From contig CAJOKY010000011.1 in assembly GCA_905235425.1 (NCBI GenBank), positions 1 through 19,178 on the forward strand: a stretch of DNA of 19,178 bases, read 5' to 3'. The stretch's first letter is position 1. The number at the start of each line of letters is the position of its first letter. The DNA is from an uncultured Selenomonadaceae bacterium. GTDB taxonomy: Bacteria; Bacillota; Negativicutes; Selenomonadales; Selenomonadaceae. Made by a program: the position numbers and the translations under genes. This document shows positions 8,664-15,751 of this stretch, piece by piece. The notes beneath the pieces were generated by a model. It was not told the origin of the DNA. It saw only the letters and a program-made list of their open reading frames with translations, and searched no databases.

Positions 8664-9426
8664 TAATTTGGATTACCTGGAATTTTGGGCAACTATGCAT
8701 TGCAACTTGAACTGCAAGGGTTGTTCCTCATGTTCTCCGATCAAAAAGGAATGGTTTTTAGATATTTCCCGTTTAAGTGCTGATTTAAGTAGAATGAAAT
8801 TCTTAGACATAAACATAATAAACATTAACGTATTGGGAGGCGAACCGCTTTTGCACCCCAATATAACAGAAATTTTTTTAATGGTTAAAAATTTTTATCC
8901 TCGAACTAATCTCGGATTACTTACGAACGGTCTGCTTTTACCGACCATGTCGGAAGACTTTTGGCATATATGTCAAGAGCTTAATGTCATGATTAAAGTT
9001 ACGTGTTTCCCGATAATGTCACAACAGTCTCGTAATGAATTGGAAAAAATTTTACAACGAAAAAATTTGCGCTATCGTTTGACAGACAAAAAATTGTTCA
9101 ATAAAATTCTTATATTGAACAATAAATCAACTCTCGAAGACATTGTGAAAAATTGCGGCTGTAAAGGAGCCTGCAATCTTTTTAACGGTCATGTTTCGCG
9201 GTGTACAGTACCGATGGTTGTCAAGGATTTAAATTCTAAATTCGGTGTCGCTTTCTTAACCGACGGACAGCTGGACATTTATTCTGTTAAAGACGGGCGC
9301 GAGGTGATCGATTTTCTTGCTACGCCGAATGATTCTTGTAAAAATTGTTCTGCAAGAACTCAAAAAGTTGATTGGGAAGCGGCGGGTTCTTACCCCAAAC
9401 TAAGTGATTGGTTAGTCGACGAGTGA
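8656..9426 (+). CDS. Radical SAM protein
   Basis: A 256-residue radical S-adenosylmethionine enzyme. The ATG at 8656 with GGAGGCG at 8641-8647 is preferred over an in-frame start at 8629. The [4Fe-4S] motif is CNLNCKGC near residues 15-22, preceded by FWATMH, and the SAM-binding glycine loop is VLGGEPLLHP. The C-terminal part has CGCKGACN, a single RCTVP and a CxxC (CKNC) followed by a conserved-looking DWEAAG, so it may carry one auxiliary cluster, simpler than a full SPASM domain. It lies between a glycosyltransferase and an LRR protein. Known relatives in sugar clusters include enzymes acting on nucleotide sugars or peptides; the substrate here is unknown. Confidence 0.8.
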   Translation: MVNNLDYLEFWATMHCNLNCKGCSSCSPIKKEWFLDISRLSADLSRMKFLDINIININVLGGEPLLHPNITEIFLMVKNFYPRTNLGLLTNGLLLPTMSEDFWHICQELNVMIKVTCFPIMSQQSRNELEKILQRKNLRYRLTDKKLFNKILILNNKSTLEDIVKNCGCKGACNLFNGHVSRCTVPMVVKDLNSKFGVAFLTDGQLDIYSVKDGREVIDFLATPNDSCKNCSARTQKVDWEAAGSYPKLSDWLVDE

Positions 9427-9437
9427 GAGGTTTTTCA

Positions 9438-10274
9438 ATGGAAAATTTAACATGGAAAATTTCGAATGGATGTGCAATCATAACGGGACGGCACGAAAAA
9501 ATTTCTGTTCTAAACGTTCCATCGAAAATTAACGGATACGATGTAGTTGCCATAAGTACGGAAGCCTTTACAGAGGATGAAACTCTTGAGGTCGTACAGA
9601 TTAACGCGAATCTGAATTCTATTGGAGTGGGTGCATTCTCTTTCTGTGAAAATTTAAGAGAAATAAACTTGCCTCACTCAATAAACATTTTGGAGGATGC
9701 AGTATTTGAGGGATGTATTAATCTGGAAAATCTTTCATTACCGCCGGAATTAACGAAAATTTCCAAAGCATTGTGCGAGGAGTGTTCGTCACTTACTTCG
9801 ATAGAAATTCCACAGAATGTAAAAGTTATTGAGCAGCGCGCCTTTGAGTTTTGCTTGAATTTGCGACATGTAATTTTCTGCGGCGAAGTTGAGAGTATCG
9901 AAAACGGTGCATTTTTTTTATGCCGTCGACTCGAAAGCTTTTTTATGCCGGATTCTGTCACGCGCACTGGTAAAGAAATCTTGCTCGGTTGTAGAAAGCT
10001 TAAGCAAATTCATTTATCGCACAGTCTCCGAAGAATTGAATCTGGTTTGCTTGCCCGTTGTCAAAATTTGACATCACTAGCAATTCCTGAAAGTGTAGAG
10101 GTTATTTGCAACGGAGCATTTGCAGAATGTCGCTCTTTGGAAAATTTTGCATTGAAAAATTGCGACGTTAGTATGGGTGTCAAAGTTTTTGAAGGGTGCG
10201 AAAAGCTTTTGGCTAATCCTACATTTGTAGAGCGTATGAAAGAATTGATAAACTCCACAACCAGTATTCGCTGA
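9438..10274 (+). CDS. BspA-type leucine-rich repeat protein, probably cytoplasmic
   Basis: About nine copies of a roughly 23-residue LRR_5 repeat fill residues 25-260, with the consensus L-x-x-I-x-(I/L)-P-x-x-(V/L)-x-x-I-x-x-x-A-F-x-x-C-x-x-L. Most proteins with such repeats are exported surface proteins. This one has no signal peptide, membrane anchor or cell-wall domain, so it should stay in the cytoplasm. I chose ATG 9438 because GAGAGG lies 7 bases upstream; an in-frame TTG at 9408 would run into the radical SAM gene without a ribosome site. Tight placement after the radical SAM gene suggests a scaffold or adaptor for the pathway, which is inference. Confidence 0.8.
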   Translation: MENLTWKISNGCAIITGRHEKISVLNVPSKINGYDVVAISTEAFTEDETLEVVQINANLNSIGVGAFSFCENLREINLPHSINILEDAVFEGCINLENLSLPPELTKISKALCEECSSLTSIEIPQNVKVIEQRAFEFCLNLRHVIFCGEVESIENGAFFLCRRLESFFMPDSVTRTGKEILLGCRKLKQIHLSHSLRRIESGLLARCQNLTSLAIPESVEVICNGAFAECRSLENFALKNCDVSMGVKVFEGCEKLLANPTFVERMKELINSTTSIR

Positions 10275-10296
10275 AAAATTTCATGAGGAAAATCAA

Positions 10297-11097
10297 ATGC
10301 AAGATCTTTACAAAATGCGCAACGATGAAATGAGTAAATCTTTCAATAAAATTGCGAAACAATACGACAAATTGCGACTCAGCTATCCACTTGAACTTTA
10401 TGAAGAAATTTTTTCTTTTTGCGGCAAGATTAAAACCGCGTTGGAGATAGGCATAGGTACCGGCAAGGCGACTAAAAAATTTTTGGAAAGTGGTATCGAT
10501 GTAACAGCCATTGAGCCATCATTTGAAATGCTCAATATTGCCTGCGAAAAGTATAACAGCTTTCAGAATTTCCACCCTTTAATAATGAGCTTTGAAGAAT
10601 TTTTCTCAGAAAATAGTCATCAAAAATTTGATCTGGTTTTCGCGGCGTCATCTTTTCAATGGATTAAGCGTGACGACCGATTGAATATGATTTCCAGCTT
10701 AATAAAGCCGAAAGGTTTTTTTGTTCGATTCAAGACAACGACGATTTTACAGAATAGCTCTGTTAAGGAAAAAATTCTTTACGACTTATATGAAAAATTT
10801 TTTCCGGTATTTTTGCCTAAAGAAGTTGCACATACATCTTTTAACGAAGGCGACTACATAGCTGCTGATTTTGATCAAATTATGAAGAAAAAATTTTTCC
10901 GACTTGTAAGTTTCAAGCGAGACGAATATATTGCCTTTATCAACACGTATACGGAGTATTTATGCTTGCCAAAAAAATTACGCGATGATTTCGAGTACGC
11001 GGTGAAAACTTCAGTAAGTATGGAAGATCAATTCAATCTAACACAGAAGTGCGCCTTGATTATGGCACGAAAGAATATGACTGCTATAGACAATTAA
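10297..11097 (+). CDS. Class I SAM-dependent methyltransferase
   Basis: A 266-residue protein of the UbiE/type-11 methyltransferase group. Motif I is ALEIGIGTGKA (about residues 48-58), followed by an acidic residue after strand 2 (IEPSFEML) and the FDLVFAASSFQWI motif IV segment. A helical C-terminal part follows. ATG 10297 is supported by GAGGAA at 10285-10290; ATGs at 10315 and 10330 are alternatives. Its position among glycosyltransferases suggests methylation of a sugar or a glycan precursor, but small-molecule substrates are equally possible. It ends 50 bases before the inserted omegaRNA-like element. Confidence 0.85.
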   Translation: MQDLYKMRNDEMSKSFNKIAKQYDKLRLSYPLELYEEIFSFCGKIKTALEIGIGTGKATKKFLESGIDVTAIEPSFEMLNIACEKYNSFQNFHPLIMSFEEFFSENSHQKFDLVFAASSFQWIKRDDRLNMISSLIKPKGFFVRFKTTTILQNSSVKEKILYDLYEKFFPVFLPKEVAHTSFNEGDYIAADFDQIMKKKFFRLVSFKRDEYIAFINTYTEYLCLPKKLRDDFEYAVKTSVSMEDQFNLTQKCALIMARKNMTAIDN

Positions 11098-11135
11098 CAC
11101 TAAGGGGCTATTAACAGATAAAAATAAATTTTAAT

Positions 11136-11147
11136 AAGGAGGTGAAT
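11136..11147 (+). promoter_or_regulatory. Strong Shine-Dalgarno separated from its start codon by an inserted element
   Basis: AAGGAGGTGA is an almost full complement of the 16S rRNA 3' end, yet no start codon follows at a suitable distance: the next bases are CCGTTACTGA, the left tip of the element. If 11148-11370 is removed, AGGAGG (11137-11142) lies 8 bases before ATG 11374, an ideal spacing. An alternative is that this site served a lost element gene starting near 11151, where a non-start TTA now stands. Confidence 0.6.
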
Positions 11148-11169
11148 CCGTTACTGAAAAAGGTTTATG

Positions 11170-11196
11170 TTGACTTAGAGTTAATCTCTGTATAAT
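11170..11196 (+). promoter_or_regulatory. Near-consensus sigma70-type promoter inside the element
   Basis: TTGACT (11170-11175) and TATAAT (11191-11196) are separated by 15 bases, slightly short. The left-end palindrome AGAGTTAATCTCT occupies the spacer, so a protein binding the hairpin DNA could block transcription. A transcript would begin near 11203, run through the omegaRNA-like scaffold and continue into the 773-residue gene, giving the second half of the operon its own promoter. Confidence 0.5.
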
Positions 11197-11236
11197 AAGG
11201 GTATCTGAACGCAAAAATTTTTAATGCGAGTACCCT

Positions 11237-11370
11237 CCCGTACGTTAGCGGGGAATTCAAGCCTGTGGAGCGTTACACCAAACGCAAGTAGTATTTCTAG
11301 AAATCGGAGCGGCGCTGAATCAGGAATGAGACATAGCAGTTTATAACTTTTTATAGACTCTCAGTAACGG
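11237..11370 (+). ncRNA. omegaRNA-like scaffold, copy 2 (orphan)
   Basis: The same scaffold as at 84-214: CCCG/CGGG stem (11237-11240, 11249-11252), the GCGTT/AACGC stem, the identical 17-nt block (11316-11332) and the right-end hairpin. The variable segment here is a perfect palindrome, ATTTCTAGAAAT at 11293-11304. With a start near 11203 the scaffold would be about 168 nt, a typical omegaRNA size. The would-be guide begins at 11371 and covers the ATG of the next gene. No TnpB-like protein is encoded in the window, so any partner must act in trans. Confidence 0.55.
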
Positions 11371-11373
11371 TTC

Positions 11374-13695
11374 ATGATAAATACAATGCAAGTATTGAAT
11401 AATTTTAAGGCTGGATTAGGTAATTTTGAATGGCAAAAAGTTTCTTGGGCGACTAAATACTTTGACGCGTATGAAAAAATATATCTTGCAAATTTAGAAG
11501 ACGAGGCTTTATTAAACTTCTATAACTGCTTCAATGGACGAATGCAAATCGCGTTACTTAGCCCTGATAATTTTGATTCGGTAGTAAACGATAATAATGC
11601 TCTGTTAATTTACGTTGAGGATAATTTTCCGCCTTGCAACAAGATAAGCATAAACGAGCTTTGGGATAAATTTTTAGCAGAAAAAATTAACAACTTGATA
11701 AAATTTTGTTATATAAAATCTGCTACTGAAATTATTCGAGAAGAAGAGCTATCTGCCAAAAAAATTATTCAAAGATTCGACGCCAATGCATTTTCAGTGG
11801 CTATTACAGACAGAAAAGGAAATTTCGTGGGTACCATTACCAGAGATGATTTTAGTAAAGTTGCTCCTAAAAATTTTTTTATTACACGTCAAGAGTTGTT
11901 TTTGAATTTCTCAGAAGACGAACTGAAAATTAAAACTTCAATGGCTCAAAAATTTTTGGAGGAAAATGTCCTTGAGTTGCCGATTGTAAAAGACAGAAAA
12001 ATTTTGTCGTTCTGCAAGATTTCTAAAACATCCATGTTGCAAAATTGCGAAGAAAGTTTCCCACCAGTTTATTGGGATGCAATAAGCGACGAAGTAGCGT
12101 TAGATTTTTTTTTAAACAAGCGACGAATTTTAATTTCTTCCAATCTAGGATCACTTAAAGGTTTTTTTGAAAGATTTCATGAGATACTCAATATTACGGT
12201 TTTTGATGATACCATGTCGGGTGTTTATGACGACGAATTTGATTTTCTCGTTCACGGCGCAGATGTATGGGAAAACATTCAATTGCCCAAGATGGGAGCT
12301 CAGCAACTCTATGCTAATTTATTTGCAGAAGAAATTCGTCGGTACTTAGTCAAAAATGGCATAAGGTATATTTATTTAGAATTTCCTTCAAAGTTTCAAA
12401 AGAAGAATTTTTTTCGGACACGATACTCTACAAGGACGGCAATAGCACCTTTGACTTTCGGAAGTTTAGAAAAAGATTATTTAGTTCATTCTGATAAATT
12501 CAGCTTGCAATGGAATACTGTGGGTGGTTTAAGACGGACTCCTTACACGCCAAAAAATTTTGAGCGAACTATATTTCTCTTTGGGGCCTGTTCGGTAGTC
12601 GGAACTTTTGTTGATGATTCGCATACAATTTCAGCCTTATTACAAAAACTTCTTAATGAAAATTCTTTGCCCGCCAAAGTTGTTAATTGCGGTAATAATG
12701 GAGGATTTTCGGGAGAAACAATAAATGAATTGTATCGCATGGCAGACACACTTTTTCAATCGGGTGACGTTATTGTTCACGTAAACGGTGATGCTTGGCA
12801 ATACGGATTCAAAGAAAATATTTCAGATAAATTTTTCATCGATGACATTTTCGACAGAAATGGAGCTGAGATGAGCAAACCTTTTCGCGACACAAAATTA
12901 GGGCATCATATCAACGAAGAGGGGAGTTGTCTCATTGCAGAGTTTATCTTCAAACAAATTAAAGATTTTCCGCCGAACACAAAATCAGTTGCTGTGGCTT
13001 CTTTCTTTTCGGCTAATTGTGTCAGCGAACGTTTGAATAAAAATTTTGAGCTTAAGAATTTTTTATCATTTCTAAAAAATGAAAAAGTACCAACGCAAAC
13101 AGCTGGTGCCGTTGTCATGAATTGCAATCCTTTCACTCTAGGACATCGCTATCTCATAGAAAAGGCCCTTCAAGAAACGGATTTTCTATACGTTTTTGTT
13201 GTAGAGGAAGATTGCTCGGAATTCAAATTTCAGGATAGATTTAAAATGGCGAAAGAATGTTGCTCCGACTTAAAAAATGTAAAGATTTTACCGTCAGGTA
13301 AATATATAATTTCACTTTTAACCTTTTTAGATTACTTTCAAAAAGAAAACTTGCAGGGACAAGAAACAATTACACCTGTGTTAGATATAAAATTGTTCGG
13401 ACAAAAAATCGCGCCCACTTTGAAAATAAAGAAACGTTTTGTTGGTGATGAGCCTTTCGACTCAGTAACGAGAAAATATAATGAACTGATGCTTTGTATG
13501 TTGCCGATTTTCGGTGTAGACATAATTGAATTGCCTCGCCTTAAGACGAAAAGTGGCGAGATCATCAGTGCGTCGATCGTGCGCCGTTTAATTCGTCAAG
13601 GCAATATAGAAGATTGTAAGAAATTTGTTCCTCCAATGACTTACGACTTTATACTTAAAAATTTTCAAGAAAGGAAAATCGCATGTTTTACATAA
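11374..13695 (+). CDS. CBS-like / SGNH / citrate-lyase-ligase-like nucleotidyltransferase fusion
   Basis: A 773-residue multidomain protein. Residues about 110-215 read like two degenerate CBS halves (AITDRKGNFVGTITRDDF; LPIVKDRKILSF). Residues about 395-540 look like an SGNH hydrolase: GACS in the place of GDS, CGNNGGFSGET, VNGDAW for block III, and a D-x3-HHIN-x2-G block V near DTKLGHHINEEG. Residues about 575-760 match the C-terminal domain of [citrate lyase] ligase: VVMNCNPFTLGHRYLIE with the nucleotidyltransferase HxGH-like HR, VVEEDCSEF, RFVGDEPF, and ISASIVRRLI. No citrate lyase genes are nearby, so it probably activates a sugar or acyl group with a nucleotide. ATG 11374 is three bases after the element end and has no adjacent Shine-Dalgarno; the likely original one is at 11137. 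The 3' end overlaps the next gene by 13 bases. Confidence 0.7.
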   Translation: MINTMQVLNNFKAGLGNFEWQKVSWATKYFDAYEKIYLANLEDEALLNFYNCFNGRMQIALLSPDNFDSVVNDNNALLIYVEDNFPPCNKISINELWDKFLAEKINNLIKFCYIKSATEIIREEELSAKKIIQRFDANAFSVAITDRKGNFVGTITRDDFSKVAPKNFFITRQELFLNFSEDELKIKTSMAQKFLEENVLELPIVKDRKILSFCKISKTSMLQNCEESFPPVYWDAISDEVALDFFLNKRRILISSNLGSLKGFFERFHEILNITVFDDTMSGVYDDEFDFLVHGADVWENIQLPKMGAQQLYANLFAEEIRRYLVKNGIRYIYLEFPSKFQKKNFFRTRYSTRTAIAPLTFGSLEKDYLVHSDKFSLQWNTVGGLRRTPYTPKNFERTIFLFGACSVVGTFVDDSHTISALLQKLLNENSLPAKVVNCGNNGGFSGETINELYRMADTLFQSGDVIVHVNGDAWQYGFKENISDKFFIDDIFDRNGAEMSKPFRDTKLGHHINEEGSCLIAEFIFKQIKDFPPNTKSVAVASFFSANCVSERLNKNFELKNFLSFLKNEKVPTQTAGAVVMNCNPFTLGHRYLIEKALQETDFLYVFVVEEDCSEFKFQDRFKMAKECCSDLKNVKILPSGKYIISLLTFLDYFQKENLQGQETITPVLDIKLFGQKIAPTLKIKKRFVGDEPFDSVTRKYNELMLCMLPIFGVDIIELPRLKTKSGEIISASIVRRLIRQGNIEDCKKFVPPMTYDFILKNFQERKIACFT

Positions 13696-14495
13696 TCACC
13701 GACACGCATTTTGGTCATGAATCACTAAAAACGTCGGGATTACGCCCAAAAGATTTTGAAGAACGAATTATAAATAATTGGCTCTCAAGCGTCGCGTCGG
13801 ATGACACCATTATTCATTTGGGCGACATCGGGATAACCAATGATGAAAATACTTTACGTCAAATTCGTTCGCTTACTGGTAGAAAAATTTTGTTACGCGG
13901 AAATCACGACAAAAATTCCTCAGAATACTACATGAATTTAGGAATAGACTTTTGTTGCGACGAAATGGTTCTGACTGTTGCCGGAATAAAAATTTTGTTT
14001 TCTCATAGACCGCGATACAATCATTCATATGATATAAATATTCATGGTCATCATCACAGCATTTATTATCCGAACGTAAACAAATTATTTTTGCCGGTCG
14101 CACTCGAAGTTATGGGATATGCCCCTATACCCATTGACAAAATTTTTGAAAAGAAATTGATTGGATTGGTTACACGCTACTATCAACTTGGAAAAATTCC
14201 AACTCCTATGGAAATAAAATCCTTCGGGAAAGAACCTCTTCTTGTCCTTCGAGATATCGACGCTTTTGGCGAACGTATTGGCAATCATCATGCAAATCTT
14301 AGATTCAACAGAACATTTTTCGAGTTATATTCTCAAACTAAAGATTTTGATAACTTCATCTTGCGCAGTAAATGTCTGCAGACAAAAAAAGATTTTATTC
14401 ATAGCAGAATTTCCCTAACACAGTTTAAAATCGATATGGAAAATATTAAAAAGTCGTGTAGCATGTATTCAAAATCGCAAATAAAATCGAATTGA
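13683..14495 (+). CDS. Calcineurin-like metallophosphoesterase with C-terminal extension
   Basis: The 270-residue protein has the full metal-binding set in its first 125 residues: DTHFGH (from D7), HLGDIG, GNHD, SHRP and HGHHH. This is a short phage/YfcE-like phosphoesterase core of about 150 residues. The remaining 110 residues, charged and probably helical, are not part of the core and I do not recognise them. ATG 13683 lies inside the end of the preceding gene, 8 bases after AAGGAAA, so the two are co-translated. It may hydrolyse a phosphodiester or pyrophosphate formed by the nucleotidyltransferase-like neighbour, which is inference from the overlap. Confidence 0.8.
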   Translation: MFYIITDTHFGHESLKTSGLRPKDFEERIINNWLSSVASDDTIIHLGDIGITNDENTLRQIRSLTGRKILLRGNHDKNSSEYYMNLGIDFCCDEMVLTVAGIKILFSHRPRYNHSYDINIHGHHHSIYYPNVNKLFLPVALEVMGYAPIPIDKIFEKKLIGLVTRYYQLGKIPTPMEIKSFGKEPLLVLRDIDAFGERIGNHHANLRFNRTFFELYSQTKDFDNFILRSKCLQTKKDFIHSRISLTQFKIDMENIKKSCSMYSKSQIKSN

Positions 14496-14528
14496 TATGT
14501 ACTAAATAATAATATGGAGAAATTTTTT

Positions 14529-15751
14529 ATGAATGTCAAACAACAACTTATTGCTGAAGAGGAATTTTATTTAGAAAAAATAAAATCCTACAGATAAATT
14601 TGTGATCTCATTATAATATGTGGTATCGGAGATTGGGCGCGAAAATTACTTGAATTTTTGAAATACAGGAATATTCGCATTGCAGGTTTTTGTGTCTTGG
14701 AAAAAATTAACGAACTCGATTCAATTTACGGGTTGCCGATTTACACTTTAGATTAGACTGTTCGCATGGAGCGCAAAATTTTATATCTTGTGGCGGTTCA
14801 AAACACTCTTCAGTATGAGTGGCAGAATGCCGCAGAATCCAAAAATCTCCGAAATGTTGTTGATTTTCCGAATTTTTTTCGTAAGATAAAACTGCAGGTT
14901 GTACTCAATGAGCAACGCAGAAAAACTGCAATGGAAATAACGCCTTTGATAGGTTGTTCCATAAACTGCCGGTATTGTCCTCAAAGTCGTCTTTTAAAGA
15001 CCTACAAAGGTGCAAAGGAGATGTATCTGAAAGATTTTAAGGAATATTTGAGAAAAATACCTGACGAGGTAGCTATAGTTTTTTCGGGATTTGTAGAACC
15101 TTTTCTGGCAAAAGACCGTATAGACATGATGGAATACGCCGATAGAATCGGCAGAACGATTCATCTTTATACGACATTGTCAGGGTTGAATGAAGAAACT
15201 TTTGAGCGAGTGAAGACGATTAATTTCCAGACGGTTAATCTTCATTTGCCAGACAAAAATGGTTACGCCAAATACCATTGAACGAACAATATTACAATAT
15301 TCTTGAAACTGCTTTGAATGCTAAAAAAATTGATGGACAACCTTTTATAAAAAAAGCCAGCAGTCAGATTGAACCTGAAGAACGAGCATTGACATTTACT
15401 AAAAATAAAGTGCCAATATCTTGTAAAATGTCATACAGAGCAGGACATCTCAAAGGAAAAGAATTAATCACTCGTGTTCCGCTGAATAAAACGGATAATC
15501 TTATTTATTGCAGTTTTAATTTGGATTTGACTTCCAATGTACTTCTTCCAAATGGTGATGTTGTACTTTGCTGTATGGATTTTGGTCTGAGACACGTTTT
15601 GGGAAATTTGAAAACCGATTCTTACTCAACGATAATTAACAGTGAAGAACGTAAAAATATTTTAAAGAGCATGTCTGTCGGAGACGCAAGAAAAACTTTA
15701 TGTTATCTTTGTACTGAAGCATATGAGCTAAAGGAGGAAAATTTTACGTGA
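14529..15751 (+). pseudogene. Radical SAM/SPASM protein with N-terminal Rossmann-like domain, broken
   Basis: One frame from ATG 14529 (preceded by GGAGA) reads a Rossmann-like start (IIICGIGDWARKLLEFL, then GLPIYTLD), followed by the radical SAM core with CSINCRYC (a Cx3CxxC motif) and an HLPDKNGYAK segment. Stops interrupt it at 14595-14597 (TAA) and 14754-14756 (TAG). At 15270-15272 one A appears lost from an A-run; shifting frame gives IPLNEQYYNILE and then a SPASM-like tail with CCMDFGLRH and LCYLC, ending at 15751. The pieces together equal one normal-length enzyme. It probably modified a peptide or sugar in the pathway before decay. The reading-frame end overlaps the FkbM start, the usual layout of an intact operon. 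Sequencing error could explain one lesion but hardly all three. Confidence 0.75.

Larger units (their letters stand above)
11148..11370 (+). mobile_element. 223-bp tnpB-less IS200/IS605-like element with omegaRNA-like scaffold
   Basis: The right 134 bases match the element end at 84-214. The tips are perfect 10-bp inverted repeats, CCGTTACTGA (11148-11157) and TCAGTAACGG (11361-11370). A left hairpin AGAG/CTCT (11177-11180 and 11186-11189) and a right hairpin (11338-11345 with 11352-11359, 6-nt loop) are placed as in IS200/IS605 ends. There is no target duplication, as expected for single-strand transposition. It encodes no protein of useful length, so it would need a transposase from elsewhere. 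Terminal inverted repeats are not typical of this family, so the left boundary is a judgement; the element could begin further left. Confidence 0.6.

Noticed and set aside
11148..11370. A self-splicing intron or IStron between Shine-Dalgarno and start codon
   Set aside because: At 223 bp it is too small for a complete group I or II intron, and I see no intron core motifs or group II domain V. The shared right end fits an IS200/IS605-type element better.
11374..13695. True citrate lyase ligase (citC)
   Set aside because: There are no citD/E/F or citX/G genes, the protein is more than twice the usual length, and it carries SGNH and CBS-like parts.
14529..15751. Programmed frameshifting or stop-codon recoding in the radical SAM gene
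   Set aside because: The two stops are TAA and TAG, not TGA, there is no clear slippery heptamer or downstream structure at 15270, and three separate lesions fit decay better.
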